A stretch of 64,000 nucleotides of DNA from positions 33,976 to 97,975 of the forward strand of contig JAAZBG010000033.1 in the NCBI GenBank assembly GCA_012513915.1. Reading direction: 5' to 3'. The notes below the pieces were generated by a model that did no database searches, was not told the origin of the DNA, and saw only the letters and a list, made by a program, of their open reading frames with translations. This DNA comes from Fibrobacter sp. GTDB lineage: Bacteria; Fibrobacterota; Chitinivibrionia; Chitinivibrionales; Chitinispirillaceae. The position numbers were made by a program, and so were the translations under genes. Below, in pieces: positions 35,871 through 45,053 of the stretch; position 1 is the stretch's first letter; every line of letters starts with the position of its first letter.

Positions 35871-38800
35871 TTACTTCCCGCTTCCCATTCCGACCTGACG
35901 TTTCTTTTTGAATCTCTCAACCTGTAAACAGAACGCTTCAATACGGGCCTCAAGAATCTGCGGGAACGGATTGCCGTCAGATTCGATTGGAAGAAATGGG
36001 AGACCGCCCTTTATTTTGGATGCATGATCACTGTGTGCGGCGCCGATCTTTTGTGCTGTATCCATATTTGCTTCTGCAGTCATGACAGCTTCGATAATGC
36101 GAGTTGGCATACAGGCAAAAGGCCCGATTGATATTGCACCATGAATCGAATGGAAAATATCCTTAAAAAACGCACCCGCTACAAGAATTGCCTCACCGGT
36201 AAACCGGATATTAAAGAAGTTACTGCCGTAATCCATCGTTTCATGTACATTAACCGGTTCATAAATGTAAAGACCTGATCGTGCAAGTGCACGCTTTATT
36301 GTCTTTTCGTAAATAGATTGAAGAAATGTTTTTGCTTTGAATTCAAGGTACCCGCTCAGATTGAACTGGGCATCGTAAATCCCCTTTTTGACATTATAAT
36401 CACAATAATTAAGCCATTCAAGAAGCGGCGCACGGCGTACGACAATATCATTTTTTGCAAGCCGTTCGACGAGATCCTGGCAGGAGAAATAATCACGGCG
36501 TACGAAAATTTCACCAAGAAGCGATACCGTTTTTGCTTGTGCAAGCGGATATTTTAAAGCAATTGTCGAAAGTTCTTTTGCAGCATTGTCAAGTATCCTG
36601 CTCAGGTTTCTGGTTTTCTGATCAGCGAAATTACTGATGATATTCTGCCAGACATGCTCAAAAGTGTTCATGGCTGTATCATAATCTTTTGCAACAATCC
36701 GGATATTATTCCGTATATCTTCCATACAGTCGGAAATGATCACGGACTTGAGTGTACTGATTACTTCACCAATCTGTAAGCCGGCATAGCCATTCTCATT
36801 TGTCATGGTAAGGAGCGCTGTATTGGTAAGCTTATTTTTCTGGATTAACTTGTTAAGAAAAACGCTGTATTGTGTAAACCGGCAGTTTCCCCCGCATGTT
36901 GGCATGAAATAGGCAAGTTTTTCGTTTTTATTTTTTCGTTCATTGATGTATTTAAGAAGACCACCGGTGGTAAGGATAAGCGGCAGACACTCTTTACAAG
37001 TGGTATGTGCACGGCCAATGCGGAGTGCTTCGCGATCGTAGACCGGGAGCGCAGATGCATTTATGCCGCTTCCGCGAAAAGACGCTGCAAGGAGTTCGCT
37101 TGTCAGCTTACCCATTGATGGAATCAAAACGTGTACCGAGGGATCCTTTAAATCAGTATGGGTATCATCAGAGCTGATAAACCGGGGTTTGTTGTTTTCA
37201 ATAACTATCTCTGATTGTTTGAAATCAACTGCCTTTGTTTTCGGTTTGACCATTTTTCTGAATCGGTCAACAATGTCAAGGAATGCTTCAATACGCGTAT
37301 TGATACCGGCATCAGCAGTGTGACTGTCAAGCTCCAGGGTCAGTGATGGCTTGATGTTCATGAAATCGCGGAAATAGGTTAACAAAAAGGAATCGGGGCC
37401 GCAACTGAAATTGGTGATCCAGACACCGAATAGCTGTGGATGCCGTGCAACAAATTTTGATGCTTTCATGAGATTCTGACCGATGGCCCAGTTAATTTCA
37501 TATTCACATTCCTCCTGCTGATAGGGGAGGATACTCCAGGGAATAAGGGTAACACCGCGGGATGCAAATTTCTCCGGGATACCCATATTCGCCTCGGCTG
37601 CAAATGCATTATAGTAGCGGCCAAAAACAACAATACCGATTGAATCGGGATCGTTTTCAAGCTTATTAAGGGCTTCAATACCTTTTTGCTGTATCTCCAG
37701 CTGTAAATCCTTGAACGCCTTAACCGCCGCATGATAGGCCGCTTTTGCGTTGCTCTCTGATACACCGAGGGTTACGCCGATTGATATAAATTCTGCCTCC
37801 TGAGTTTCATAGCCCTGTGAAAAGTCAAGAATCGGACTGAGTACTTTTATTGATGGATCGATATCCTTAAAGGCACTTTTAAGGTAGTAAGGCTCACTTT
37901 GCAGCAGCAGACAGGTACACTGATGTTCCCGTCGGCGTGTTCTTGCGTTGTCAACGTATAGTTCTATTATTGACGGAATAAAAACAAAGTCAGGTTTTTT
38001 ACTGATAAGATTTGCAAATGCACCATGGGAGATCTCTCCGGGATAGCAGAATGCACTACGTTTGCGCTTGATACCATCAGGGTCGACCGAATCGCTGAGA
38101 ATTATTTTAGCCCCAAGTTCATGGAAAAATTTCTCATAGAGCGGAAAGAGCATATTAGTAAGAAATGCCCGGTTGATTCCAACTGATGGACCTTTGTTTA
38201 CAGAATGCTGTTTTTTTGATACTTCTCTGAAAATAAGATCCTGATGAAACTTTACAAGATCATAGTCTTTTGTGTTGTGTTCCACATGATGAATTAAATT
38301 GTAGTATTTATTGCAGGCTCCGCCAAATGGATACTTTTTACCCTCAATAACAATCATGGCGATTTCACAGCCGCGGTCACAATGCTCTGTTCCGCCATGG
38401 CAGATAAACGATTTACCATAGGTGACATCACGTGATGCCAGTGCGGCCGGATCGAACGACTTTTTCTGAGTCAGGCCATTGACAATACGATTTTTAACTT
38501 CAAGTGCAACACCGAATGCACCCATTAAACCAGGCTCAGGAGGCACAATAATCTGATGATGAATAAGATTTGCCATTGCAAGCGGTACGGCACGGTTATA
38601 ACAGACACCACCCTGCATAAGTATTTTTTTACCAACCGGGCGCCGGCCTTTAACCCGGTTTACATAATTCATACAGATAGAGTAAACAAGTCCGGCAACA
38701 ATATCCTCGCGTTCAATACCTTCATGTGATGCTGTCTTGATATCAGAACTGATAAACGCAGCGCACTGATCATTGAAGTTTGGCGGACGCTTTGCTCTTA

Positions 38801-40169
38801 TGGCAATATCCTGTATCTCCCTGTAATCAAAACCCATTGATTCCTGCGCAGATTCCTCAAGAAAAGAACCTGTTCCTGCACTGCATGCCTCATTCATCGC
38901 ATAATCTGATGGCACACCGTTGACAAGATAGGTGTATTTTGCATCCTGACCACCGATTTCGAAAATCGTTTCGACATCGGGGTCGAAATAAGCTGCAGCA
39001 GTGGCGTGAGCGATAATTTCATTGATTACGGAATCGGTTCCTGCATGTAATCCTGCAATCTGACGTCCTGATCCGGTTGTGCCGAGGCCGACAAAGTGAA
39101 CATTTGCAGTAATCTGTGATGTTATCGCGGCATAACATTCACGGCTTGCAGCAACAGGGTCACCATTGGTGCGAAGATACGTTTTTGCGACAATAGCATT
39201 GTCTCTCATTCGTAAGGCAACAGCTTTTGTTGTCGTCGAGCCGACATCAAGACCAAGGATCAGCTCATCACCATCCGATGCCTTTTCTTCGGGAATAGAT
39301 TCAAAAACAACGAGATCATTGGCATTCGCTAATGGTGGAAGCTCCTGAAAAGAACTGCGGTGTTTTGCGAAAAGGGAATCGTTTTTTTTCTGAAAAACTA
39401 TTTTATTTTTTAATGCGTGATACGCAGCACCAAGAGCTTCAAAATAATCGGCACTGTCAGGTATCAAAAGTGTGTCAACGTTACTGCGAAGCATGTTCAT
39501 GATAACACTGTTTTTAGTCACACCACCAACAGCAATGATTTTTGTTCCCGGTGATTTGTCAAGGAGGTCAAGTACTTTACCTGCAATCATTTCACAAAGG
39601 CCGGCAGCTACTTTTCCTGTCGGTGTTCCTTTGTTGAGCGCATGCGTGCAGTCACTTTTACAGAATACCGAGCAGCGTCCTGAAACTTTATAAGGTTCAG
39701 AATCAGTAGCCGCTTTAACCGCATCGTCAATTGATAGATTCATGCGGCGGATCTGCTGAAGAAAAAACTCTCCTGTTCCTGATGCACATTTATTACCAGT
39801 TTCTATTGTGCCTATTGTCAAATCATCATGAAGTGTATACAAAAGAAAACTTTCTGAACCCAGGCTGACAATTGCATCGAAATGTCCCTGTAACTTCCCG
39901 TCAAGTCTCAGATACTGAAGCGCAGATTCAAGTGATTCCGGTTCTGTAATTGAGGGCAAATCGACTACCTCTCTGAATTTTCGTCCGGTGAGAAGGCAGT
40001 AATCGATATGCTCCGAACCAATTTTTTCAAGTAGTGTTTTAAATGCGTCTCTGGGATTGCTTTCATGGGTTAGCACGTGCATATCAGAAAGTGCATAGAG
40101 GCCTTTATTTTCTGAAAGCACCACAGTTTTAATACTCGATGCGCCCAGACAGATTCCAAGAGCTTTCAT
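35871..40169 (-). CDS. Fused 2-hydroxyacyl-CoA dehydratase activase / DUF2229 protein
   Basis: 1432 residues. Two tandem BadF/BadG/HgdC-type ATPase domains are seen: the first with CLGASSIKT, GNKCASGTGEFF and CSVFCKSD, the second (from about 305) with GLDVGSTTTKAV, GGQDAKYTY and NEACSAGTGSFLEE. A DUF2229 domain follows (CHGGTEHCDRGC, FGGACNKYYN), and a large C-terminal part has a second Cys set (CKECLPL, PTCGGNCRF). The activase would hold a [4Fe-4S] cluster between subunits and use ATP to push an electron at very low potential into a dehydratase. No dehydratase subunits are adjacent, so the partner is elsewhere. Strictly anaerobic enzyme family. Confidence 0.88.
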   Translation of the reverse strand: MKALGICLGASSIKTVVLSENKGLYALSDMHVLTHESNPRDAFKTLLEKIGSEHIDYCLLTGRKFREVVDLPSITEPESLESALQYLRLDGKLQGHFDAIVSLGSESFLLYTLHDDLTIGTIETGNKCASGTGEFFLQQIRRMNLSIDDAVKAATDSEPYKVSGRCSVFCKSDCTHALNKGTPTGKVAAGLCEMIAGKVLDLLDKSPGTKIIAVGGVTKNSVIMNMLRSNVDTLLIPDSADYFEALGAAYHALKNKIVFQKKNDSLFAKHRSSFQELPPLANANDLVVFESIPEEKASDGDELILGLDVGSTTTKAVALRMRDNAIVAKTYLRTNGDPVAASRECYAAITSQITANVHFVGLGTTGSGRQIAGLHAGTDSVINEIIAHATAAAYFDPDVETIFEIGGQDAKYTYLVNGVPSDYAMNEACSAGTGSFLEESAQESMGFDYREIQDIAIRAKRPPNFNDQCAAFISSDIKTASHEGIEREDIVAGLVYSICMNYVNRVKGRRPVGKKILMQGGVCYNRAVPLAMANLIHHQIIVPPEPGLMGAFGVALEVKNRIVNGLTQKKSFDPAALASRDVTYGKSFICHGGTEHCDRGCEIAMIVIEGKKYPFGGACNKYYNLIHHVEHNTKDYDLVKFHQDLIFREVSKKQHSVNKGPSVGINRAFLTNMLFPLYEKFFHELGAKIILSDSVDPDGIKRKRSAFCYPGEISHGAFANLISKKPDFVFIPSIIELYVDNARTRRREHQCTCLLLQSEPYYLKSAFKDIDPSIKVLSPILDFSQGYETQEAEFISIGVTLGVSESNAKAAYHAAVKAFKDLQLEIQQKGIEALNKLENDPDSIGIVVFGRYYNAFAAEANMGIPEKFASRGVTLIPWSILPYQQEECEYEINWAIGQNLMKASKFVARHPQLFGVWITNFSCGPDSFLLTYFRDFMNIKPSLTLELDSHTADAGINTRIEAFLDIVDRFRKMVKPKTKAVDFKQSEIVIENNKPRFISSDDTHTDLKDPSVHVLIPSMGKLTSELLAASFRGSGINASALPVYDREALRIGRAHTTCKECLPLILTTGGLLKYINERKNKNEKLAYFMPTCGGNCRFTQYSVFLNKLIQKNKLTNTALLTMTNENGYAGLQIGEVISTLKSVIISDCMEDIRNNIRIVAKDYDTAMNTFEHVWQNIISNFADQKTRNLSRILDNAAKELSTIALKYPLAQAKTVSLLGEIFVRRDYFSCQDLVERLAKNDIVVRRAPLLEWLNYCDYNVKKGIYDAQFNLSGYLEFKAKTFLQSIYEKTIKRALARSGLYIYEPVNVHETMDYGSNFFNIRFTGEAILVAGAFFKDIFHSIHGAISIGPFACMPTRIIEAVMTAEANMDTAQKIGAAHSDHASKIKGGLPFLPIESDGNPFPQILEARIEAFCLQVERFKKKRQVGMGSGK

Positions 40170-40559
40170 TAGTCCTCCAGATTTTGTGCTGTAATGTGAT
40201 GTGCATGGTGTGTATAAAATAGTTCGATTTTTACATAGGTACTGCTTTAATGTATTGATATAAAGGTAGTTATGGTTATACCATCGTGTTATTTACAATT
40301 GTAATATTTAATCAAAATAAACAATGAATCATAGATGCACAAGCTTTTGCCAGAAATATACTTTTGCCAGAATTATAATAGTAATGACATTAGTATAATG
40401 TGTGCAATACAATGGTAATGCAAAGCGGTGGTAAAGCATGTATTAGTAATAGAGTAAGAAAATGTCTCAGAATGTTGCATTGAATCAACTGTTTGTTTTA
40501 GATTTAGTAATTGAATGCGGTTTATCCACTTGATGCGTACATGGTGAGAAGGAGTGTTA
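40170..40559. other. Divergent intergenic region with a direct repeat
   Basis: About 390 bases between the activase and the GNAT gene, which point apart, so promoters for both are expected here. A 12-base direct repeat CTTTTGCCAGAA occurs at 40344 and 40361, spaced 17 bases apart, which could be an operator pair. Nothing else was recognised. Confidence 0.5.
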
Positions 40560-41111
40560 ATGGCATCAGATAATCATGAATTGATCATTACAACACATAC
40601 TGCGATTACACTTTCTGATAAAATCAGTATTATTCAACTGGTTCGCTCCATTTGGCCGTCAAAGGATGGAATTGAACATAGTCACGAAGAGGAGCTTGCA
40701 CTATTCTTCGCGGATCGTCCGGAAGAACGTCATATTATTTTAAAGTGCGATAGTATTGTCAGCGGGTATGCAAGAGTATTTCTTAGAGAGGTCATGATAG
40801 GGAAGCAGCTACTCAGAAATTGTGCACTTGCCTGTGTGTGCGTTGCTACATCACAGCGGCTCAATGGCTATGGGCATCAAATTGTCAGAAAGGCATTTAC
40901 GCTGGTGGACAGTGGGCACTATGACTGTTCATTGTTTCAGACCGCAGTACCGGGGTTTTATGAAAAACTCGGGGCAAAGGTGATTTACAATACCTGTGTT
41001 AATTCACAAGTTGGCAATTTGAATCCATGGTGGGATAAATTTGTCATGATATATCCGTCAGTAATAGAAACTGCAGATTGTATAATTGATATTAAAGGAA
41101 AAGGCTATTAA
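40560..41111 (+). CDS. GNAT-family acetyltransferase
   Basis: 183 residues from the ATG at 40560 (GAAGGAG upstream). The acetyl-CoA region CVATSQRLNGYGHQIVRKAF (near residues 97-116) replaces the usual Q/RxxGxG/A, and YEKLGAKV is the motif B end. The substrate is unknown. The alcohol dehydrogenase starts 20 bases after the stop, so the two genes are probably co-transcribed. Confidence 0.75.
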   Translation: MASDNHELIITTHTAITLSDKISIIQLVRSIWPSKDGIEHSHEEELALFFADRPEERHIILKCDSIVSGYARVFLREVMIGKQLLRNCALACVCVATSQRLNGYGHQIVRKAFTLVDSGHYDCSLFQTAVPGFYEKLGAKVIYNTCVNSQVGNLNPWWDKFVMIYPSVIETADCIIDIKGKGY

Positions 41112-41131
41112 CATTTTTAAGGAGAAATGAA

Positions 41132-42295
41132 ATGAATAATTTTGTATGGCATTCACCATGTAAAATATTTTTCGGGGCGTACACACAAGCTGATATCGCA
41201 GCTGAATGTTCACAGTATGGGAAAAAAGTACTGATTGTTTACGGAAGTGAACGCATCAAGTCAAACGGGTTGTTTGACAATGTAGCAAAACAGTTTGTGA
41301 CTGCAGGGATTGAATATTTACAACTTGGGGGAGTTCTTCCCAATCCGCGTCTATCGACTGTACATGAAGGCGTCGCTATTTGCAAAAAGGAAAAGGTTGA
41401 TTTTATTCTCGCAATCGGCGGAGGCAGTGTCATTGATACGGCAAAAGCAATTGCGGTAGGGGCAAAATACAGTGGTGATGTATGGGATTTTTATATGAAT
41501 AAAGGGAAAATTACCGAAACGTTACCAATAGGCTGCATTCTGACACTCGCAGCAACCGGTAGCGAATGCAATGGTAATTCTGTTATCAGTAACTGGGATT
41601 CAAAAATGAAAAGAGCAGTTGGGACACCGCTATTGTTGCCGAAATTTTCAATTCTTGATCCGGCACTTACCGCAACTGTTCCACGAGATCATACGGTCTA
41701 TGGAATGGTTGATATTATGGCTCATGTGTTTGAACAGTATTTTAGTCCTACAAAATCCACCTATCTTGTGGATAGAATGTCTGAAGCTGTAATGAAGACT
41801 GTGGTTGCTATTGGCCCTAAGCTGCTCACAAAACTCGATGACTATGGTTACCGGGCAGAAATCCTATGGAGCGGAACCCAGGCACTAAATCTGTCACTTT
41901 CATGTGGAAAAGACACTGACTTTGCAAGTCACGATATTGAACATGAGGTAAGTGCTATTTATGATATTCCTCATGGCGGCGGACTCGCAATAATCTTCCC
42001 TAACTGGATGAAATATGTTTATAAAACTGATATAAACAAGTTTTACAACTTTGCAGTAAATGTCTGGTGTATTGATCCAAAAGGGAAGAGTGATGACACC
42101 GTAGCGCTTGAAGGTATTGAGGCAACACGAGCCTTTTTCACAAGTCTCGGTGCACCGTCAACACTTGCTCACTACAAAATCGGTGGTGACAAAATTGACG
42201 AAATGGCTGAAAAGTGTACAATGTTTGGTCCTGTGGGCGGATTCAAAAAACTCGAAAAACAGGATGTCGCCGCTATTCTGAAAATGTGTTTGTAA
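41132..42295 (+). CDS. Iron-containing alcohol dehydrogenase (Bdh/YqhD-like)
   Basis: 387 residues. Group III iron ADH signatures: GGGSVIDTAKAIAVGA, the NAD(P)-binding part, then metal ligands in DIMAHVFEQYF, HDIEHEVS and DIPHGGGLAII. It closely follows the family that reduces butyraldehyde and other aldehydes with NADPH. A role in detoxifying aldehydes or fermentative alcohol formation is inferred. A strong terminator follows. Confidence 0.9.
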   Translation: MNNFVWHSPCKIFFGAYTQADIAAECSQYGKKVLIVYGSERIKSNGLFDNVAKQFVTAGIEYLQLGGVLPNPRLSTVHEGVAICKKEKVDFILAIGGGSVIDTAKAIAVGAKYSGDVWDFYMNKGKITETLPIGCILTLAATGSECNGNSVISNWDSKMKRAVGTPLLLPKFSILDPALTATVPRDHTVYGMVDIMAHVFEQYFSPTKSTYLVDRMSEAVMKTVVAIGPKLLTKLDDYGYRAEILWSGTQALNLSLSCGKDTDFASHDIEHEVSAIYDIPHGGGLAIIFPNWMKYVYKTDINKFYNFAVNVWCIDPKGKSDDTVALEGIEATRAFFTSLGAPSTLAHYKIGGDKIDEMAEKCTMFGPVGGFKKLEKQDVAAILKMCL

Positions 42296-42327
42296 ACAGT
42301 ACTTTTTTTAAAGCATCTCCATATTTA

Positions 42328-42362
42328 AAACGTTCCGGCTTTTGTTCGGAACGTTTTTTTTA
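42328..42362 (+). terminator. Rho-independent terminator
   Basis: Stem AAACGTTCCG / CGGAACGTTT, 9-base loop and a T-run, 33 bases after the alcohol dehydrogenase stop. Near-ideal terminator. Confidence 0.92.
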
Positions 42363-42419
42363 AATCATATCATCATCAAGCGCTTAAAGCAGAATAGCCT
42401 TGTACCGTTATTCGAAATG

Positions 42420-42442
42420 ATGGTACAATCTGATAGTACCAT
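42420..42442. promoter_or_regulatory. ATGGTAC inverted repeat before the kinase pair
   Basis: ATGGTAC - 9 bases - GTACCAT, ending 17 bases before the start of the first LacI-type kinase; a further TGTACCGT lies just upstream at 42401. It is well placed as an operator for an unidentified regulator. Confidence 0.5.
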
Positions 42443-42459
42443 TAACCTATGGATGAGTG

Positions 42460-44988
42460 ATGCATAAACGCTTAACAGTTGGCCTGCTGATCAATGACCT
42501 GGGGGTAAGGGATGATCTGGATTTCGGCTATCAGTCGTTGGTTTGGGAAGGCATCGATTTTGAAGCTCGTAAGCGTGATATTAATCTGATCTCCTTTCTC
42601 GGTGGTGTGATCAAACACCCCATTGAGTATCAGCGAAAACGAAATGTTATCTATGAACATATAAATGCCGGCAGCGTTGATGGTTTGATTGCGGTCACCA
42701 CAATTCTTGGTAATCATATTACCAGAGATGAGTTGATTCTTTTTCTCAAACAGTATAGTCCATTACCGATAGTTAGTATCGGAGTTGAACTTGATGGCTT
42801 TCCCAGTGTTACTATTGATAATTATTCCGTAATGTTTGAGCTTGTTACTCACATGATCAGATACCACAACTGTAAATCGCTTGCATTTCTCGGTGGTACA
42901 GAGAAGAATCTTGAATCACAGGAACGGCTAAAAGGATTTCTGGATGCACACGTACAAGCCAGTCTTACATACAATCCGGATCTGGTACGGTATGCAAATT
43001 TTGAAGATGAAACAGCTTGTACTGTTGTTGAAAATTGGTTGTCTGAAAAGAAACAATTCGATGCAATCGTTGCTGTAAACGATTTAATGGCTGTTGGTGC
43101 AATTCGAACTCTGGAGCGTCATGGAATTAAAGTTCCGGAGCAGGTAAAAGTAACCGGTTTTGACAATATTGAGTTATCTCGTTTTCTCCACATACCTATG
43201 ACTACTGTTATGCAGCCATTATTTAAAATGGGGGTTGAGAGTTTATGCATTCTTGATAAAATGATGCATGGTGAACAGGTGGATCATTCGGTCAGGTTGC
43301 AGGCTTTCACTGTTCTTAGAGAATCGTGCGGATGTAAAGATACGCAGATAGAAATCAAGGCATCAGCTCCAGAGCTTCCGGTGAAACACAGTATTAATAC
43401 CAATTCTGTGCAAAGCAACCTTCAGAATATTGCCGATCAGTGGGGGGTAAGCGTTGATCCGGCAGATTTTCATATGCTGATAAATTGTTTCAAGGATGAT
43501 CTGCAGGGAGATACAAGAAACACTTTTGAACAATCACTTACAGTGTATCTAAGAAAACGGTCTTATGATATTATCAGTATCTGTTTCGAATTTGTCAAAT
43601 TGATATACAGGGAGTGCAGTGATCTTGACAACATTAAAAAAGTCCATGCTGCATCAATCTGTTTTAAATCCATGAATGTTATAAAAAAAGCAGAGATTTA
43701 TGAGCTTGGCAGCAGAATATTAAAAATGGATAAACGATCCCAGTTTTTACAACAATTCATGAATGACCTGCGAAGTGCTGATGGCATCGAGCAGCTACTT
43801 GATGATCTTGAAGAAAACTTTCTGCGGATCGGTATTACCGGAGTCTACGTTGTCTTATATAACAATCCGGACCATACGAAGGGGCTGTTCATTCTGGGAA
43901 AAGACCGGGAGAACAGGTTTTATAAAAATAAGAATGGTTTTCTGTTTGATTCCTGGGAACTGATTCCATCCTCTCTTTACACCATACAACATCAATATTC
44001 GCTTATTCTTCATTCACTTTTCTATAAACATGAATCAATCGGATATATACTGGTAGAACTCGATAGTAAAAGTGGTTTTTTCAACAATAATTTCACCGCA
44101 TTTCTGATATCCGGAATTACCAATGCCTTTATGTCACAGGAAATAATGGACAGTAAAGCCAGTCTGCAAATGGCTAATGAGGAAATTACCCGAAATACAG
44201 AAAAATTGCAGAATGCCTATGAATTACTGCGAAAAAATCAGGAACAACTGATTGCATCGGAGAAAATCGTAGCATTGGGCAGATTGACAGCTGGAATATC
44301 GCATGAAATCAATACACCCCTGGCGTCTATTGCTGCATCAAACAGGAAGTTAATCTCCCTGGCAAATGAGTTAAGCCGATGTATCACCGATCCATCAATA
44401 ACGGTGGATGATTACAGGGATATAGTTGCCGACATTATGAAATGCACAACTTTAACAGATAAATCCCTGTCACAGATCTCAGAATTTGTGAGTTGTATCA
44501 GGGCTCATACCCGTGACGCAAAAGAGGAAAAACAATCGTTTAATGTACTGGATAAAATAAGGGACGTTGAGCTCCTGATTGGATTTGAACTACGTAGTAA
44601 AAAAATTACGTTTACACTGGATGCCGCTCATAAAGCTCATTTTATATACGGACAGCCTCAAAAGTTCACACAGGTAGTAACCAATTTAATGACAAACGCG
44701 ATTGATGCAGTTAAGAACATGGCTCAGCCTCACATCGCACTAAGCATACGACATGAGAGTTCTTTTATCATTGTTTCTATAAAGGATAACGGAAGTGGTA
44801 TTGCTCCGCACAATCGTATGAGGATTTTTGATCCGCTCTTTACAACCAAGTCATTTGGTACAGCGACTGGTATGGGGCTTACAGTAGTACACAACATTGT
44901 CACAGGAGAATTCGGTGGTACAATTGACTTTGTAAGCGAAGAGGGGAATGGTACTACGTTTATTTTAAAATTTCCAGAACGTAATTAA
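42460..44988 (+). CDS. Soluble histidine kinase with LacI-type sensor domain (copy 1)
   Basis: 842 residues from the ATG at 42460. No signal peptide or membrane helix, so cytoplasmic. Residues ~5-290 are a type I periplasmic-binding/LacI sugar-binding fold without its HTH (GLLINDLGVRDD, VTIDNYSVM, VTGFDNIELSRF, ending ESCGCKD). A linking domain and a GAF-like domain (about 440-560) precede a coiled coil. The HisKA H-box GISHEINTPL has His at about 614, and HATPase_c has NLMTNAID, DNGSGIAP and GMGLTVVHN. It would sense an intracellular ligand. The response regulator is not adjacent. Highly similar to the next gene. Confidence 0.9.
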   Translation: MHKRLTVGLLINDLGVRDDLDFGYQSLVWEGIDFEARKRDINLISFLGGVIKHPIEYQRKRNVIYEHINAGSVDGLIAVTTILGNHITRDELILFLKQYSPLPIVSIGVELDGFPSVTIDNYSVMFELVTHMIRYHNCKSLAFLGGTEKNLESQERLKGFLDAHVQASLTYNPDLVRYANFEDETACTVVENWLSEKKQFDAIVAVNDLMAVGAIRTLERHGIKVPEQVKVTGFDNIELSRFLHIPMTTVMQPLFKMGVESLCILDKMMHGEQVDHSVRLQAFTVLRESCGCKDTQIEIKASAPELPVKHSINTNSVQSNLQNIADQWGVSVDPADFHMLINCFKDDLQGDTRNTFEQSLTVYLRKRSYDIISICFEFVKLIYRECSDLDNIKKVHAASICFKSMNVIKKAEIYELGSRILKMDKRSQFLQQFMNDLRSADGIEQLLDDLEENFLRIGITGVYVVLYNNPDHTKGLFILGKDRENRFYKNKNGFLFDSWELIPSSLYTIQHQYSLILHSLFYKHESIGYILVELDSKSGFFNNNFTAFLISGITNAFMSQEIMDSKASLQMANEEITRNTEKLQNAYELLRKNQEQLIASEKIVALGRLTAGISHEINTPLASIAASNRKLISLANELSRCITDPSITVDDYRDIVADIMKCTTLTDKSLSQISEFVSCIRAHTRDAKEEKQSFNVLDKIRDVELLIGFELRSKKITFTLDAAHKAHFIYGQPQKFTQVVTNLMTNAIDAVKNMAQPHIALSIRHESSFIIVSIKDNGSGIAPHNRMRIFDPLFTTKSFGTATGMGLTVVHNIVTGEFGGTIDFVSEEGNGTTFILKFPERN

Positions 44989-45053
44989 ACAGAATTGTGG
45001 GTGTATCCGGATACCGGAATACCCTGGTAAACACTAACATGCGCGGAAAGATA

